A DNA stretch of 22,230 nucleotides from Thaumarchaeota archaeon SCGC AAA007-O23. GTDB lineage: Archaea > Thermoproteota > Nitrososphaeria > Nitrososphaerales > Nitrosopumilaceae. Of the stretch, positions 6,874 to 14,018 are shown one piece after another; the first letter of the stretch is position 1; each line of letters begins with the position of its first letter. Both the position numbers and the translations under genes were made by a program. The stretch spans positions 1-22,230 of the forward strand of contig ARWO01000010.1 of NCBI GenBank assembly GCA_000402075.1. The letters are read 5' to 3'. The notes beneath the pieces were generated by a model. That model did no database searches. It was not told where the DNA came from and saw only the letters and a list, made by a program, of their open reading frames with translations.

Positions 6874-8271
6874 ATGATATACACGCAAAAGTTAATTTTT
6901 GCTTCAACAACAATTGCACTTCTTATTATAATTCCAGCTTTTGCAAGTGGAGAGGTGTACATTCCGGATCATGAGTATGTCGGTTTTTATGATCATGACG
7001 GTATCTACACTGTTATAGGCGGTGTGAAAAATAATGAAATGTATCCAGTCATACCAACTATCACTGTAAATGTAAATGATGACGGCAATGTTTTTTCTCA
7101 GGACTACAAATTTTCTTCAATAATGCCAGCTCAAATGTTACCACTTAAGATAAAATTACCAGAAATAACTTCTGAAAACCCAGTTTTGGAACCGCCTCAA
7201 GTATCATACACTAGAACGGAATACAAGTTCGATGGTGGTTATGTATTATATGATGACTCTCTGATTTTGCATGACGATGGTCGTATGACTGGCACGATAA
7301 AAAATGCCGGTGACAAAACATTTCTAAATTTTCGAGTTTATGCTTTGATCAAAGATCAAAATGAAGAGATATTAGATGTTGCCAGTTCTCAGCAATTTGG
7401 TATAATGCATCCTGGTGAAACTTTGGAATTCGAAATGATACCTGATTCCAAAATTGTTAACGAGATAGATCTTTACAGCTGCTTTGCATTTGGAGATGAA
7501 AGCGTATTGCCGCTTAATGCTGACAGAAATGGCGAACAGTATACATTCAGATATGACTCAGGTACATGGTTCAAGGATGGGAATTTCAATTCTGAGAGTA
7601 CAGAGCTTGAGATGTATGCGTTAAACAGTTTTTCAGCAGAACTGAACGCCAGCTTTGAGTTTCCTCAGAGTTCTATACATGAAGACTTTGAAGTTTACCT
7701 AGACGGCACGGGCTGGGACGGGCAGGCCTACTACCAAACCGATGATAAGGTTACTAATCTTCAAAGTCTTGACGAATTAGGGAACTGGCATGTCTACTTT
7801 ACTGTTCCAGGATTTTATCAGGGCGATGTTACAGTAAAGGGCTTCCATGAACCTGATGGGACGGTGGAAGTACCCGAAGAACTTGATCTCGGTCAAATGA
7901 TATACACCGAGGTTACAAACGGTGAGGTAACGAGTGTTATTGCTAAGACAGCAGAAAACTCTCTTGTAATTAGCCTCGAAACAACGGAAGATGGTATGTT
8001 ATCATTTACCACATCTGATTTTTTGATAAGACCATTTGATGATGGAAACTTTTTTGTGTTTGTTGATGGGGAAGAAATTGATTCTGTAAATTATGAGAAT
8101 AAAATTCTGACTATTCCATATACTGCACAAACAGAAAAAATAGAAGTTTATGGGAGCTATGTAATTCCTGAATTTGGAACAATAGCCATTATTGTACTTG
8201 CAGTTGCTGTAGTTTCTATTATAGCATTATCAAGGAAAAATTCAATATCCTACTCTTTAAGCAACGTTTGA
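6874..8271 (+). CDS. PEFG-CTERM surface protein
   Basis: 465 residues. A signal peptide (about 1-25, ending IIPAFAS) leads a long beta-rich extracellular part with repeated YxFDGG/Y-D segments and an FxxxD-type domain (DQNEEILDVASSQQFG...GETLEFEMIP, the FxLyD-like pattern) in the middle. The C-terminus is a clear sorting signal: IPEFGTIAIIVLAVAV, then a basic RKN. This is the PEFG-CTERM motif handled by the thaumarchaeal archaeosortase, which is thought to cleave the signal and attach the protein to a membrane lipid. About 11 residues follow the basic stretch, a slightly longer tail than usual. Function is unknown; cell envelope or adhesion is plausible. Its 3' end overlaps the convergent redoxin gene by 22 nt. 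Confidence 0.75.
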   Translation: MIYTQKLIFASTTIALLIIIPAFASGEVYIPDHEYVGFYDHDGIYTVIGGVKNNEMYPVIPTITVNVNDDGNVFSQDYKFSSIMPAQMLPLKIKLPEITSENPVLEPPQVSYTRTEYKFDGGYVLYDDSLILHDDGRMTGTIKNAGDKTFLNFRVYALIKDQNEEILDVASSQQFGIMHPGETLEFEMIPDSKIVNEIDLYSCFAFGDESVLPLNADRNGEQYTFRYDSGTWFKDGNFNSESTELEMYALNSFSAELNASFEFPQSSIHEDFEVYLDGTGWDGQAYYQTDDKVTNLQSLDELGNWHVYFTVPGFYQGDVTVKGFHEPDGTVEVPEELDLGQMIYTEVTNGEVTSVIAKTAENSLVISLETTEDGMLSFTTSDFLIRPFDDGNFFVFVDGEEIDSVNYENKILTIPYTAQTEKIEVYGSYVIPEFGTIAIIVLAVAVVSIIALSRKNSISYSLSNV

Positions 8272-8909
8272 ATTTTTGATTCTAACAGCCCATTCTGTCC
8301 GAAGGAAATATCACGTAGTATACCCTTACGATCAACTAGTATACTTGAAGGTGTTCCCTGTAGAGAATACATCTCAAACGTTTCTGCTGAAAATTCTTTT
8401 GAGCTAAAGTAATCCTTTACCCTATCATAGATTTGTTTTTTGTAATCTTCTGACTGCTCATCAAAGTTGGGTATCTGATTTTTGATTAAGGAATCCATCT
8501 TTTCCTTGGGGACTTCATCAGATTGCTTTATCAAGGAATCCATCGCAACGGGGTAAGGAATTTTAAAAGGAATTTTATTTTCCTGTGATTTTCCATATTG
8601 ACTATACATTTTCTTAGTTTCGCCAATAGTTTCACCAGTTTCTAACAAAAGCTGCAAATTTTCAAGAGTATTTTTGTCAAAATCTTCAAAAGCTGTCGCC
8701 ATACCCAAAACGGAAACTCCTTCTGACTTGTACTTGTTATGAATTTCTATCGATTCAGGTATTCCATACATAAAACATCCAGGACAGTTTACTTGGAACA
8801 CTTCAACAACAACTACGTTATCATTTTGTTTGTCAATGTTTGTATCCATTCCTTGTACCCACTTGGAAACTTTGAGGTTTGGAGCCTTTTGATCAATCTG
8901 TACAGACAT
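8250..8909 (-). CDS. Thioredoxin-fold redoxin with CPGC motif
   Basis: 219-residue thioredoxin-like protein of the AhpC/TlpA (redoxin) type. The fold start APNLKVSKWVQG is followed by VVVVEVFQVNCPGCFMYGIP with cysteines at 42 and 45, and late in the chain by the cis-Pro segment GTPSSILVDRKG. A large alpha-helical, Lys/Glu-rich insertion (about 90-175) separates the two halves. There is no signal peptide or membrane anchor, so it should be cytosolic. The CPGC active site suggests a dithiol oxidoreductase; partner and substrate are unknown. It lies downstream of amoC on the same strand, separated by 114 nt with a terminator-like hairpin. Confidence 0.75.
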   Translation of the reverse strand: MSVQIDQKAPNLKVSKWVQGMDTNIDKQNDNVVVVEVFQVNCPGCFMYGIPESIEIHNKYKSEGVSVLGMATAFEDFDKNTLENLQLLLETGETIGETKKMYSQYGKSQENKIPFKIPYPVAMDSLIKQSDEVPKEKMDSLIKNQIPNFDEQSEDYKKQIYDRVKDYFSSKEFSAETFEMYSLQGTPSSILVDRKGILRDISFGQNGLLESKIQTLLKE

Positions 8910-8986
8910 GAACTAATTTTTAATTATACACCTAAAAAGATAACTTCAACAACTTATTTTCGTTTTTTTAACAAAATAAAAAGAAA

Positions 8987-9019
8987 AGAAAGCGGAAAAC
9001 ATTCTTTTCTATTTTCCGT
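8987..9019 (-). terminator. Terminator after amoC
   Basis: CGGAAAA (8993-8999) pairs with TTTTCCG (9012-9018) around a 12-nt loop, and flanking A/T pairs can lengthen the stem. Read on the minus strand, the hairpin follows the amoC stop at once and is followed by a pyrimidine/T-rich tract over 8960-8990. This is the cleanest terminator in the window and should isolate the amoC message. Confidence 0.6.
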
Positions 9020-9023
9020 TTTT

Positions 9024-9587
9024 CTAAGGGATGGATCTGCTGTACAGCTTGCCTTCTAAGGCCATCTTGTACATTTCTGCAACGTATGGGTTTTCACCTG
9101 GTGTTTCTGCACCTAGCTCAACGAGTCGTGCATAAACCCTAACTACATATGCTAGAGCGCCCATAAAGGCTACGACTACACCCATATTGAACATCCAGTG
9201 GTTTGGTACGGCAAAGATTTCTTCGACGAACCAAAAGTGCCACATCTCGTTAATACCAATAGTGAACATGGTTGCCAAATAACCAAGAATGGTCATCTTC
9301 AATCCAGTGTTCATAGAATTGTTTGGTCCTCTGAGAATTGGAACTTTTCTATCATAGATTGCAACAGATGCCCAACCTAGTGGCAATGCTACAAAGTGAG
9401 AGTATAGCCACCAATGTGCTGGAGTAAATGCGCTGTCTCTGATAGAAGTCTGATGTAGAGAACCGTCAACAAAGTTGTCGACCTCTACTGATGCTGCAGT
9501 AGATCCCATTGCGATGATGATCATCCAGATCTTTTTCAATCTCTGAATTTCCACCTCTTTTGGAATTAGTGCCGGCATTTGTGCCAT
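9024..9587 (-). CDS. amoC: Ammonia monooxygenase subunit C (archaeal)
   Basis: Integral-membrane subunit of the copper enzyme that oxidises ammonia to hydroxylamine. At 187 residues it has the archaeal length (bacterial AmoC/PmoC are longer). Several membrane helices are visible (about 18-33, 59-78, 97-118, 133-150). N113, H117 and H130 in NEMWHFWFVEEIFAVPNH match the Asn-His-His copper site described for PmoC. The RDSAFTPAH segment with H58, and H64, corresponds to RDTDFTPSH in bacteria, with Ala where bacteria have the second Asp. In Nitrosopumilus amoC normally lies in an amoA-amoX-amoC-amoB cluster. Here neither amoA nor amoB flanks it, and the gene has its own TATA box and terminator. 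It is either a dispersed amo gene or an extra amoC copy like those in Nitrososphaera. Confidence 0.95.
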   Translation of the reverse strand: MAQMPALIPKEVEIQRLKKIWMIIIAMGSTAASVEVDNFVDGSLHQTSIRDSAFTPAHWWLYSHFVALPLGWASVAIYDRKVPILRGPNNSMNTGLKMTILGYLATMFTIGINEMWHFWFVEEIFAVPNHWMFNMGVVVAFMGALAYVVRVYARLVELGAETPGENPYVAEMYKMALEGKLYSRSIP

Positions 9588-9589
9588 AG

Positions 9590-9680
9590 TAATATTGTAG
9601 GTTTATTGTGATATAAGGTAACCACTCAGAATCAACCTAGATTTTTATGATAATTGGATATTTTTTGATGTAATATTGTA
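9590..9680. repeat. 10-bp direct repeat TAATATTGTA
   Basis: Exact copies lie at 9590-9599, just before the amoC ATG, and at 9671-9680, 81 bp apart. The first falls between the TATA-like box and the start codon. Both are AT-rich, so chance is possible. Confidence 0.3.
9609..9616 (-). promoter_or_regulatory. TATA-like box for amoC
   Basis: The minus strand reads TTATATCA, centred about 26 nt upstream of the ATG at 9587. This predicts a leaderless or nearly leaderless amoC transcript. Confidence 0.5.
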
Positions 9681-9739
9681 AATTTTTCATAAAATTCTCT
9701 TGTTTTACTGTTATTTTAGACATTATTTTTTTCCTGTCC

Positions 9740-9767
9740 CATTGATTAGCTACATTGATAATCAATG
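9740..9767. promoter_or_regulatory. Operator-like palindrome with an extra half-site
   Basis: CATTGAT-A-ATCAATG (9753-9767) is a perfect 7-1-7 inverted repeat. A third CATTGAT lies at 9740-9746, 13 bp before the first arm. It sits in the 262-bp gap between amoC and the divergent membrane-protein gene, about 45 bp upstream of the latter's TATA-like box and about 140 bp from that of amoC. The rest of the gap is AT-rich with T-runs and no coding signal. Confidence 0.4.
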
Positions 9768-9804
9768 AGATTGTCATCTGAGGCTAAAAATCACTATTTT
9801 ACTA

Positions 9805-9852
9805 CTATATTTGGCTTAGATTTAATTTAAGGAGACACTAAATGCCCTGATG
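9805..9852 (+). promoter_or_regulatory. TATA-like box, GGAG and a two-codon leader ORF
   Basis: CTATATTT (9805-9812) predicts transcription from about 9834. GGAG (9831-9834) lies 7 nt before ATG-CCC-TGA (9842-9850), whose stop overlaps the real start as TGATG. The predicted transcript start falls on the GGAG, so whether it is in the mRNA is uncertain. Confidence 0.3.
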
Positions 9853-10275
9853 AAACTAAATCCACAGCTTTTGAGGCTGAATAGGAACCTCATAGCATGC
9901 TGCGTAATATCGGCATTAATCTCAGCATTTGTAGCCCAAATGCTCTCAGAGGAAGAGAGCTATCTCAATACGACAATAACCATTATGGCGGGATATGCTG
10001 TATTCTTTGGATTTTTTGGGTGTTTGTTCTATCTGGACAATAAGAAGCGATACCAGGCTATGAAGCCTAAACTCATCAAAAAGGAGCTGATCAAACTAGC
10101 CTCATCCTTTGGGATAGGTGAGATCGTCTATCTTGGAATAAGGTGGTCCCTGATGTTCTATTTTCTGGAAATAGAAATTGAGCCATTTGCTGCATCACTT
10201 GTTTCTGAAGCAATTGCTACGACATTTTACCTGGCAGTTGTTTCAACCGTCCTTAAAGTGACAAAAGCCTACTAG
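9850..10275 (+). CDS. Small membrane protein, unknown function
   Basis: 141 residues with about four hydrophobic segments: 14-30 (NLIACCVISALISAFVAQ), 44-62 (ITIMAGYAVFFGFFGCLFY), 86-108 and 118-136. A basic loop (NKKRYQAMKPKLIKKELIK) lies between the second and third. The arrangement resembles a small four-helix integral membrane protein, but I do not recognise the family. The ATG at 9850 is the only ATG start in frame. The gene is followed directly by a TTG-started HEAT-repeat gene with no gap, so the two are translationally linked. It is divergent from amoC and shares the upstream region with the palindrome. Confidence 0.6.
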   Translation: MKLNPQLLRLNRNLIACCVISALISAFVAQMLSEEESYLNTTITIMAGYAVFFGFFGCLFYLDNKKRYQAMKPKLIKKELIKLASSFGIGEIVYLGIRWSLMFYFLEIEIEPFAASLVSEAIATTFYLAVVSTVLKVTKAY

Positions 10276-10806
10276 TTGAAAAATAGGATAATATACGTTG
10301 ATTCCAAACGATACAGAATGACTGTTGTTCCTCAAGCAAGGCTGAATCTTCTAACAGAAATGGAAGAGCGATATGAAAAGAAGGACACACAGTATTTTGT
10401 AAAACTGTTAAATGATGACGATTATGTGATACGTTGCCGTGCTACTTGCATTCTTGTTGACATAGGAGGTGAGGACAAGGTACAGTACATTGCGAAAGTT
10501 CTGAAAGATGATACAAATGAGCTTGTCAGACATGAGGCTGCATTTTCACTGGGACAAATGTGTTACAGTAACGGAATCGTACCATTAGAGGATGCAACAA
10601 AAAATGATCCTAGCATGTTTGTGCGGCATGAGGCAGCCATTGCATTAGGTGTAATGGGTTCTAAAAAAGCACGTGAAACTCTTGAGAAGGCACTGAATGA
10701 TCCTGATGAACCAGTGAGAGATTCTGCGGTTGTTGCGTTATCCAATCTAGAGTTTATGGAAAAGTTGAGCAAGAATGAAAAATTTGCCAAACTTACTGGC
10801 GGTTAA
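10276..10806 (+). CDS. HEAT-repeat protein resembling half of deoxyhypusine hydroxylase
   Basis: 176 residues starting with TTG right after the previous stop. After a 50-residue lead it is built of four to five HEAT/PBS-lyase-type repeats of about 31 residues. Two repeats carry His-Glu pairs: H86-E87 in VRHEAAFSLGQM and H118-E119 in VRHEAAIALGVMG, 32 residues apart. In deoxyhypusine hydroxylase (DOHH), di-iron ligands are HE pairs spaced by 33 in wording very close to this (KHELAYCLGQM, VRHEAGEALGAIG), but there are four pairs in about 300 residues. This protein matches one half, so a homodimer could rebuild the site. That is inference. Generic HEAT scaffolds can also show RHEAA, so the safe call is a HEAT-repeat protein. 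Its stop overlaps the rad50 stop. Confidence 0.7.
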   Translation: MKNRIIYVDSKRYRMTVVPQARLNLLTEMEERYEKKDTQYFVKLLNDDDYVIRCRATCILVDIGGEDKVQYIAKVLKDDTNELVRHEAAFSLGQMCYSNGIVPLEDATKNDPSMFVRHEAAIALGVMGSKKARETLEKALNDPDEPVRDSAVVALSNLEFMEKLSKNEKFAKLTGG

Positions 10807-12884
10807 AGTCTAGAAACTACAGTTCCATTATGATTTGATTCAAACTTGTAGATGTTCTCTACAGAAGAATCATCAAAGATTTCCGCGTCATGAGTTATGA
10901 TAATGAATTGCATTGATAGATCATCTTCTTTAAGACTTGTTAGTTGAGATAAAACGTTAACAAGAGATTTTCTTCGTTCACTGTCTAAATGTGCAGTAGG
11001 TTCGTCAAGTATCATGAAGTTAAGATTTGATGCACCTAGAAGATGTGACATGCCAAGTCTTAATGCTAGAGCAACGCTTACTTGTTCTCCTCCACTAAGT
11101 GATTCAACATCAAGCATAGTGTTTCTAGAATAACATGAAATGTTTACATCACGTGTTTTTTCTGACAATGAAATTCTTTGAATTTTTGTGTTAAGTTTCT
11201 CAAGATATTCTGATGCCTTCTGTGAAATAATTTCTAAAGACCACGAACGAAGACTTTTGCCCACTGGACCATCTCTGTTGTAAACATTCTCTTGTATATT
11301 TTCAAGTTCAGTGACATATCTTTTAACATGTTTTAGTTCTGTTAGCGTAGAACCGAGATTTTCTAGTTCTATCTTCGCTTTTTTGATATTTCCAGAAATC
11401 TCTCCATATTCCTGATTAATCTGGGTTAATCTAGTCATGGAATCAGCCCTAGATTCTATATTTTTCTGTAATTCCTGCTGATCAAAGCCACTAGTTGATT
11501 TTTCAAGCGAGACAATACTCTCATAGATAGTTTTTGCGTGAGAATCCAGATTAGCGACTCCCACAAGCTGACCTGGGATAATTGTAAGTGGTATCTTTTG
11601 CATTTGTTTTACTTTCGCCTTGATTTCTGCACTAATCTCGTCTAATTGTGATTCATTCTTAATTTTATGTGTACTGAGAATAGTTTCAGCCTTTTTGATT
11701 TCTTCTAGATCATTCATAAGGGAGATATTGTTTTGTTCGAGTTCCTCTTTTTTATTTTCCAGTTCAGCAACTTTTTTTTCTATCCCATCAATCTCATCTT
11801 CTATGTGCTTTTTTTGGAACAGTGGTTTTAGATGGTCTACTGTAGAGTCACAGACTGGACATTTTCCATCTTTTAATATTAATTTTTCAGCAAGTTCCTC
11901 ATGTTCTTCTAATCTTACTTGTTTTTTCTCCAAATCACTTAGTTCAGATTCGATAACAGAGAGTTCTTTCTGAATTTTATTAATTTCTGATTCAATCTCA
12001 TTTTTGTTTTTAGATATTGCAAAGCATGGTTTACATTCGTTTACAATTTCTTCTTTTTCAGCAACTTCATTTTGGATTGATTTTATAACATCTTTTGCAT
12101 ATTCTTGCCATTCCTTTTTCCTTGATTCCAAATCCTTTAGTTGTGATTCCTTGGTTGAATCATTCTGAATTTGTTTTTCAAGTTTTGATATCAATAATTC
12201 TTGTTCTTTCTTTTCCACATCAAGCTGTTCCAATTTAGGCTGTGCATTTTTGGATTCATTCTCATATTCAGCAATTTTATTTTCAAGCAACACAACTTGT
12301 GTGTCATCATAACCAAATTTTTCCTGTATAGACGATCTAAATTCTCTTTGGACAGTTCTCATTGAAGCTAATGCAGTGTCTAGCTTGTCGATACCTATTA
12401 TCGCATTTAGTAGTTCCTTGAACTCCTTTGGTTTTGCTTTTATGATTGAATTGAGTTCACCTTGTTGAACTATCGATGCAATTTGTAATTTTTCAAAATC
12501 CATCGCAAATACTTCTTCAACATGTTTTGTCATGGATTCTCCAAACTGTTTTCTTTCTCCCTCTGCAATTGTACTATATTTTCCATCTACGTTCTCCGTA
12601 AATTGTGCAGTAAGCGTTCCCTTGGAATCAATTTTTCTTATCGCCTGATAGTTTTTTCCATTAGCAGAAAACTCAATTTTTGCAAAACCTTGGTTTGCTC
12701 CCCTTCTAATCAGTCCCTTGTTATTTTTTCTTGTATGTTCTCCAAATAATGAAAATGTGATTGCATCTATGATGCTTGATTTTCCTGCACCATTCTCACC
12801 AACAAATACAGTTGCACCACTATCAAACTCTAATTTTGTATCAGAATGTGACAGAAAGTCAACCAGTTCTATATTACGAATCAT
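10803..12884 (-). CDS. rad50: DNA repair ATPase Rad50 (short form)
   Basis: SMC-like ATPase that works with Mre11 in sensing and resecting DNA double-strand breaks. Walker A is GENGAGKS (29-36). Two long Glu/Lys-rich coiled coils (about 180-340 and 350-560) flank the zinc hook CPVC at 342-345, in the exact middle. The ABC signature LSGGEQ is near 596 and Walker B FMILDEPTAHLD near 623-634. At 693 residues it is shorter than Pyrococcus or Sulfolobus Rad50 (about 860-890), so the coils are shortened. A second CxxC, CKPC at 284-287, lies in the ascending coil and is not part of the usual design. The ATG overlaps the mre11 stop (ATGA), showing translational coupling. Confidence 0.95.
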   Translation of the reverse strand: MIRNIELVDFLSHSDTKLEFDSGATVFVGENGAGKSSIIDAITFSLFGEHTRKNNKGLIRRGANQGFAKIEFSANGKNYQAIRKIDSKGTLTAQFTENVDGKYSTIAEGERKQFGESMTKHVEEVFAMDFEKLQIASIVQQGELNSIIKAKPKEFKELLNAIIGIDKLDTALASMRTVQREFRSSIQEKFGYDDTQVVLLENKIAEYENESKNAQPKLEQLDVEKKEQELLISKLEKQIQNDSTKESQLKDLESRKKEWQEYAKDVIKSIQNEVAEKEEIVNECKPCFAISKNKNEIESEINKIQKELSVIESELSDLEKKQVRLEEHEELAEKLILKDGKCPVCDSTVDHLKPLFQKKHIEDEIDGIEKKVAELENKKEELEQNNISLMNDLEEIKKAETILSTHKIKNESQLDEISAEIKAKVKQMQKIPLTIIPGQLVGVANLDSHAKTIYESIVSLEKSTSGFDQQELQKNIESRADSMTRLTQINQEYGEISGNIKKAKIELENLGSTLTELKHVKRYVTELENIQENVYNRDGPVGKSLRSWSLEIISQKASEYLEKLNTKIQRISLSEKTRDVNISCYSRNTMLDVESLSGGEQVSVALALRLGMSHLLGASNLNFMILDEPTAHLDSERRKSLVNVLSQLTSLKEDDLSMQFIIITHDAEIFDDSSVENIYKFESNHNGTVVSRL

Positions 12885-14017
12885 TTTTTGTCCCTCTTGA
12901 ATTGCTCAAAATTCTCAATTACTAGTTGTGTAGCCTGGTCCAGTTGGTTTGATGATAAAAGAGGATAAAGTTCCTTTACAGCAAAGTTTGCAAGTTTTTC
13001 CGATTTCAACGCGTTTATTGCAAGTTTGAGCAATTCATCGTTTATTCGCGCGGGCCTGTTTAGTAGAACTGATGATGTATCTTCGCTTTGTAGCATCTTC
13101 CATGAACAATGTAGTGTCTTTGGAATGATCTGAGAAATCTTTGTCTGTATTACATCCCTTTCAATGTCCTTGCCAATGATTTTAATCTCAATTACTGGCT
13201 TTTTGTCAAGCGATGATATTTTTTCCAAGACTTCTGATATTGAAGTATCCAAGTCTTCGGCTTCAATTTTTGTAGAAAATTGTGGTCTGGTGTATAATTT
13301 TATCCAGTTTGGTTTTGCTTCTTGCGATGAAATATCTACTTCAAAAAATCCTTTTTCAGTTTCCTTTATTCCCTCACTAGTTGTCATCTCCGTTGATCCA
13401 GGATATACAAGAGGTCCTCCCAGCTGCTCAAATTGCTTTACATATTTGTCGTGCAGGTGTCCCATTGCGTAGTAAGTAAAGTTCTTTGGCAAATCTGAAG
13501 AATTTAGTTCTGCAGCAAATTGGTTAACTTCTGTAATTCCTTGATGCAATACTAGAATTTTGTGACCGTTGTGTTGTTTTGCAAGCGTATCAAGTTCTCT
13601 AAATTTTTCTTCGGATGAGGAAATTTCATTTTTTCTTATTTTGTCTAATCCTGCAATCATCACATCTTTGTGATAAACAGGCTCACCCCTTCCGACATAT
13701 TTTGAAAATTCTAGATTATGGTAGACATAAGACACAGGTGTAGCACGCATTCTACTGATGTCATGTTCACCAAGAATGAAAAACGATTCAATAGAGTTTT
13801 CTTTTAGTCTCTTGAGTGCATTTGCCATTTGTAAAATTGCAGTACCGCTTGGGTTTGGTGTATGAAAGATGTCACCCGCAAATATTACAAAATCTACATG
13901 ATCCTTTATTGAAATATCAATTGCTTGGTTGAAAGAATTATAGACATCCTGCTCTCTTTCATCCAGCCCATATTGCTGCAGTCCTAAATGTGTATCAGAA
14001 ATGTGGGAGAATAACAT
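12881..14017 (-). CDS. mre11: DNA repair nuclease Mre11
   Basis: Mn-dependent phosphoesterase that forms a complex with Rad50 and acts as endonuclease and 3'-5' exonuclease at DNA ends. The 378 residues contain the metallophosphatase motifs: D8 and H10 in SDTHLG, D49 in FAGDIFH, a LGEHD motif with H85, a VLHQG His, and GHLHDKY with two His. Position 84 is Glu where Pyrococcus Mre11 has the Asn metal ligand (GNHD), so the motif reads GEHD; this may be lineage-typical. The C-terminal capping and Rad50-binding region (about 230-375) is present. It lies 1 nt after herA and overlaps rad50 by 4 nt. Confidence 0.95.
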   Translation of the reverse strand: MLFSHISDTHLGLQQYGLDEREQDVYNSFNQAIDISIKDHVDFVIFAGDIFHTPNPSGTAILQMANALKRLKENSIESFFILGEHDISRMRATPVSYVYHNLEFSKYVGRGEPVYHKDVMIAGLDKIRKNEISSSEEKFRELDTLAKQHNGHKILVLHQGITEVNQFAAELNSSDLPKNFTYYAMGHLHDKYVKQFEQLGGPLVYPGSTEMTTSEGIKETEKGFFEVDISSQEAKPNWIKLYTRPQFSTKIEAEDLDTSISEVLEKISSLDKKPVIEIKIIGKDIERDVIQTKISQIIPKTLHCSWKMLQSEDTSSVLLNRPARINDELLKLAINALKSEKLANFAVKELYPLLSSNQLDQATQLVIENFEQFKRDKK

Positions 14018-14018
14018 T

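Noticed and set aside
9848..9884. TGATGA and CTGA resembling C and D boxes
   Set aside because: They lie over the start and first codons of a protein gene, lack C' and D' boxes at proper spacing, and have no closing stem.
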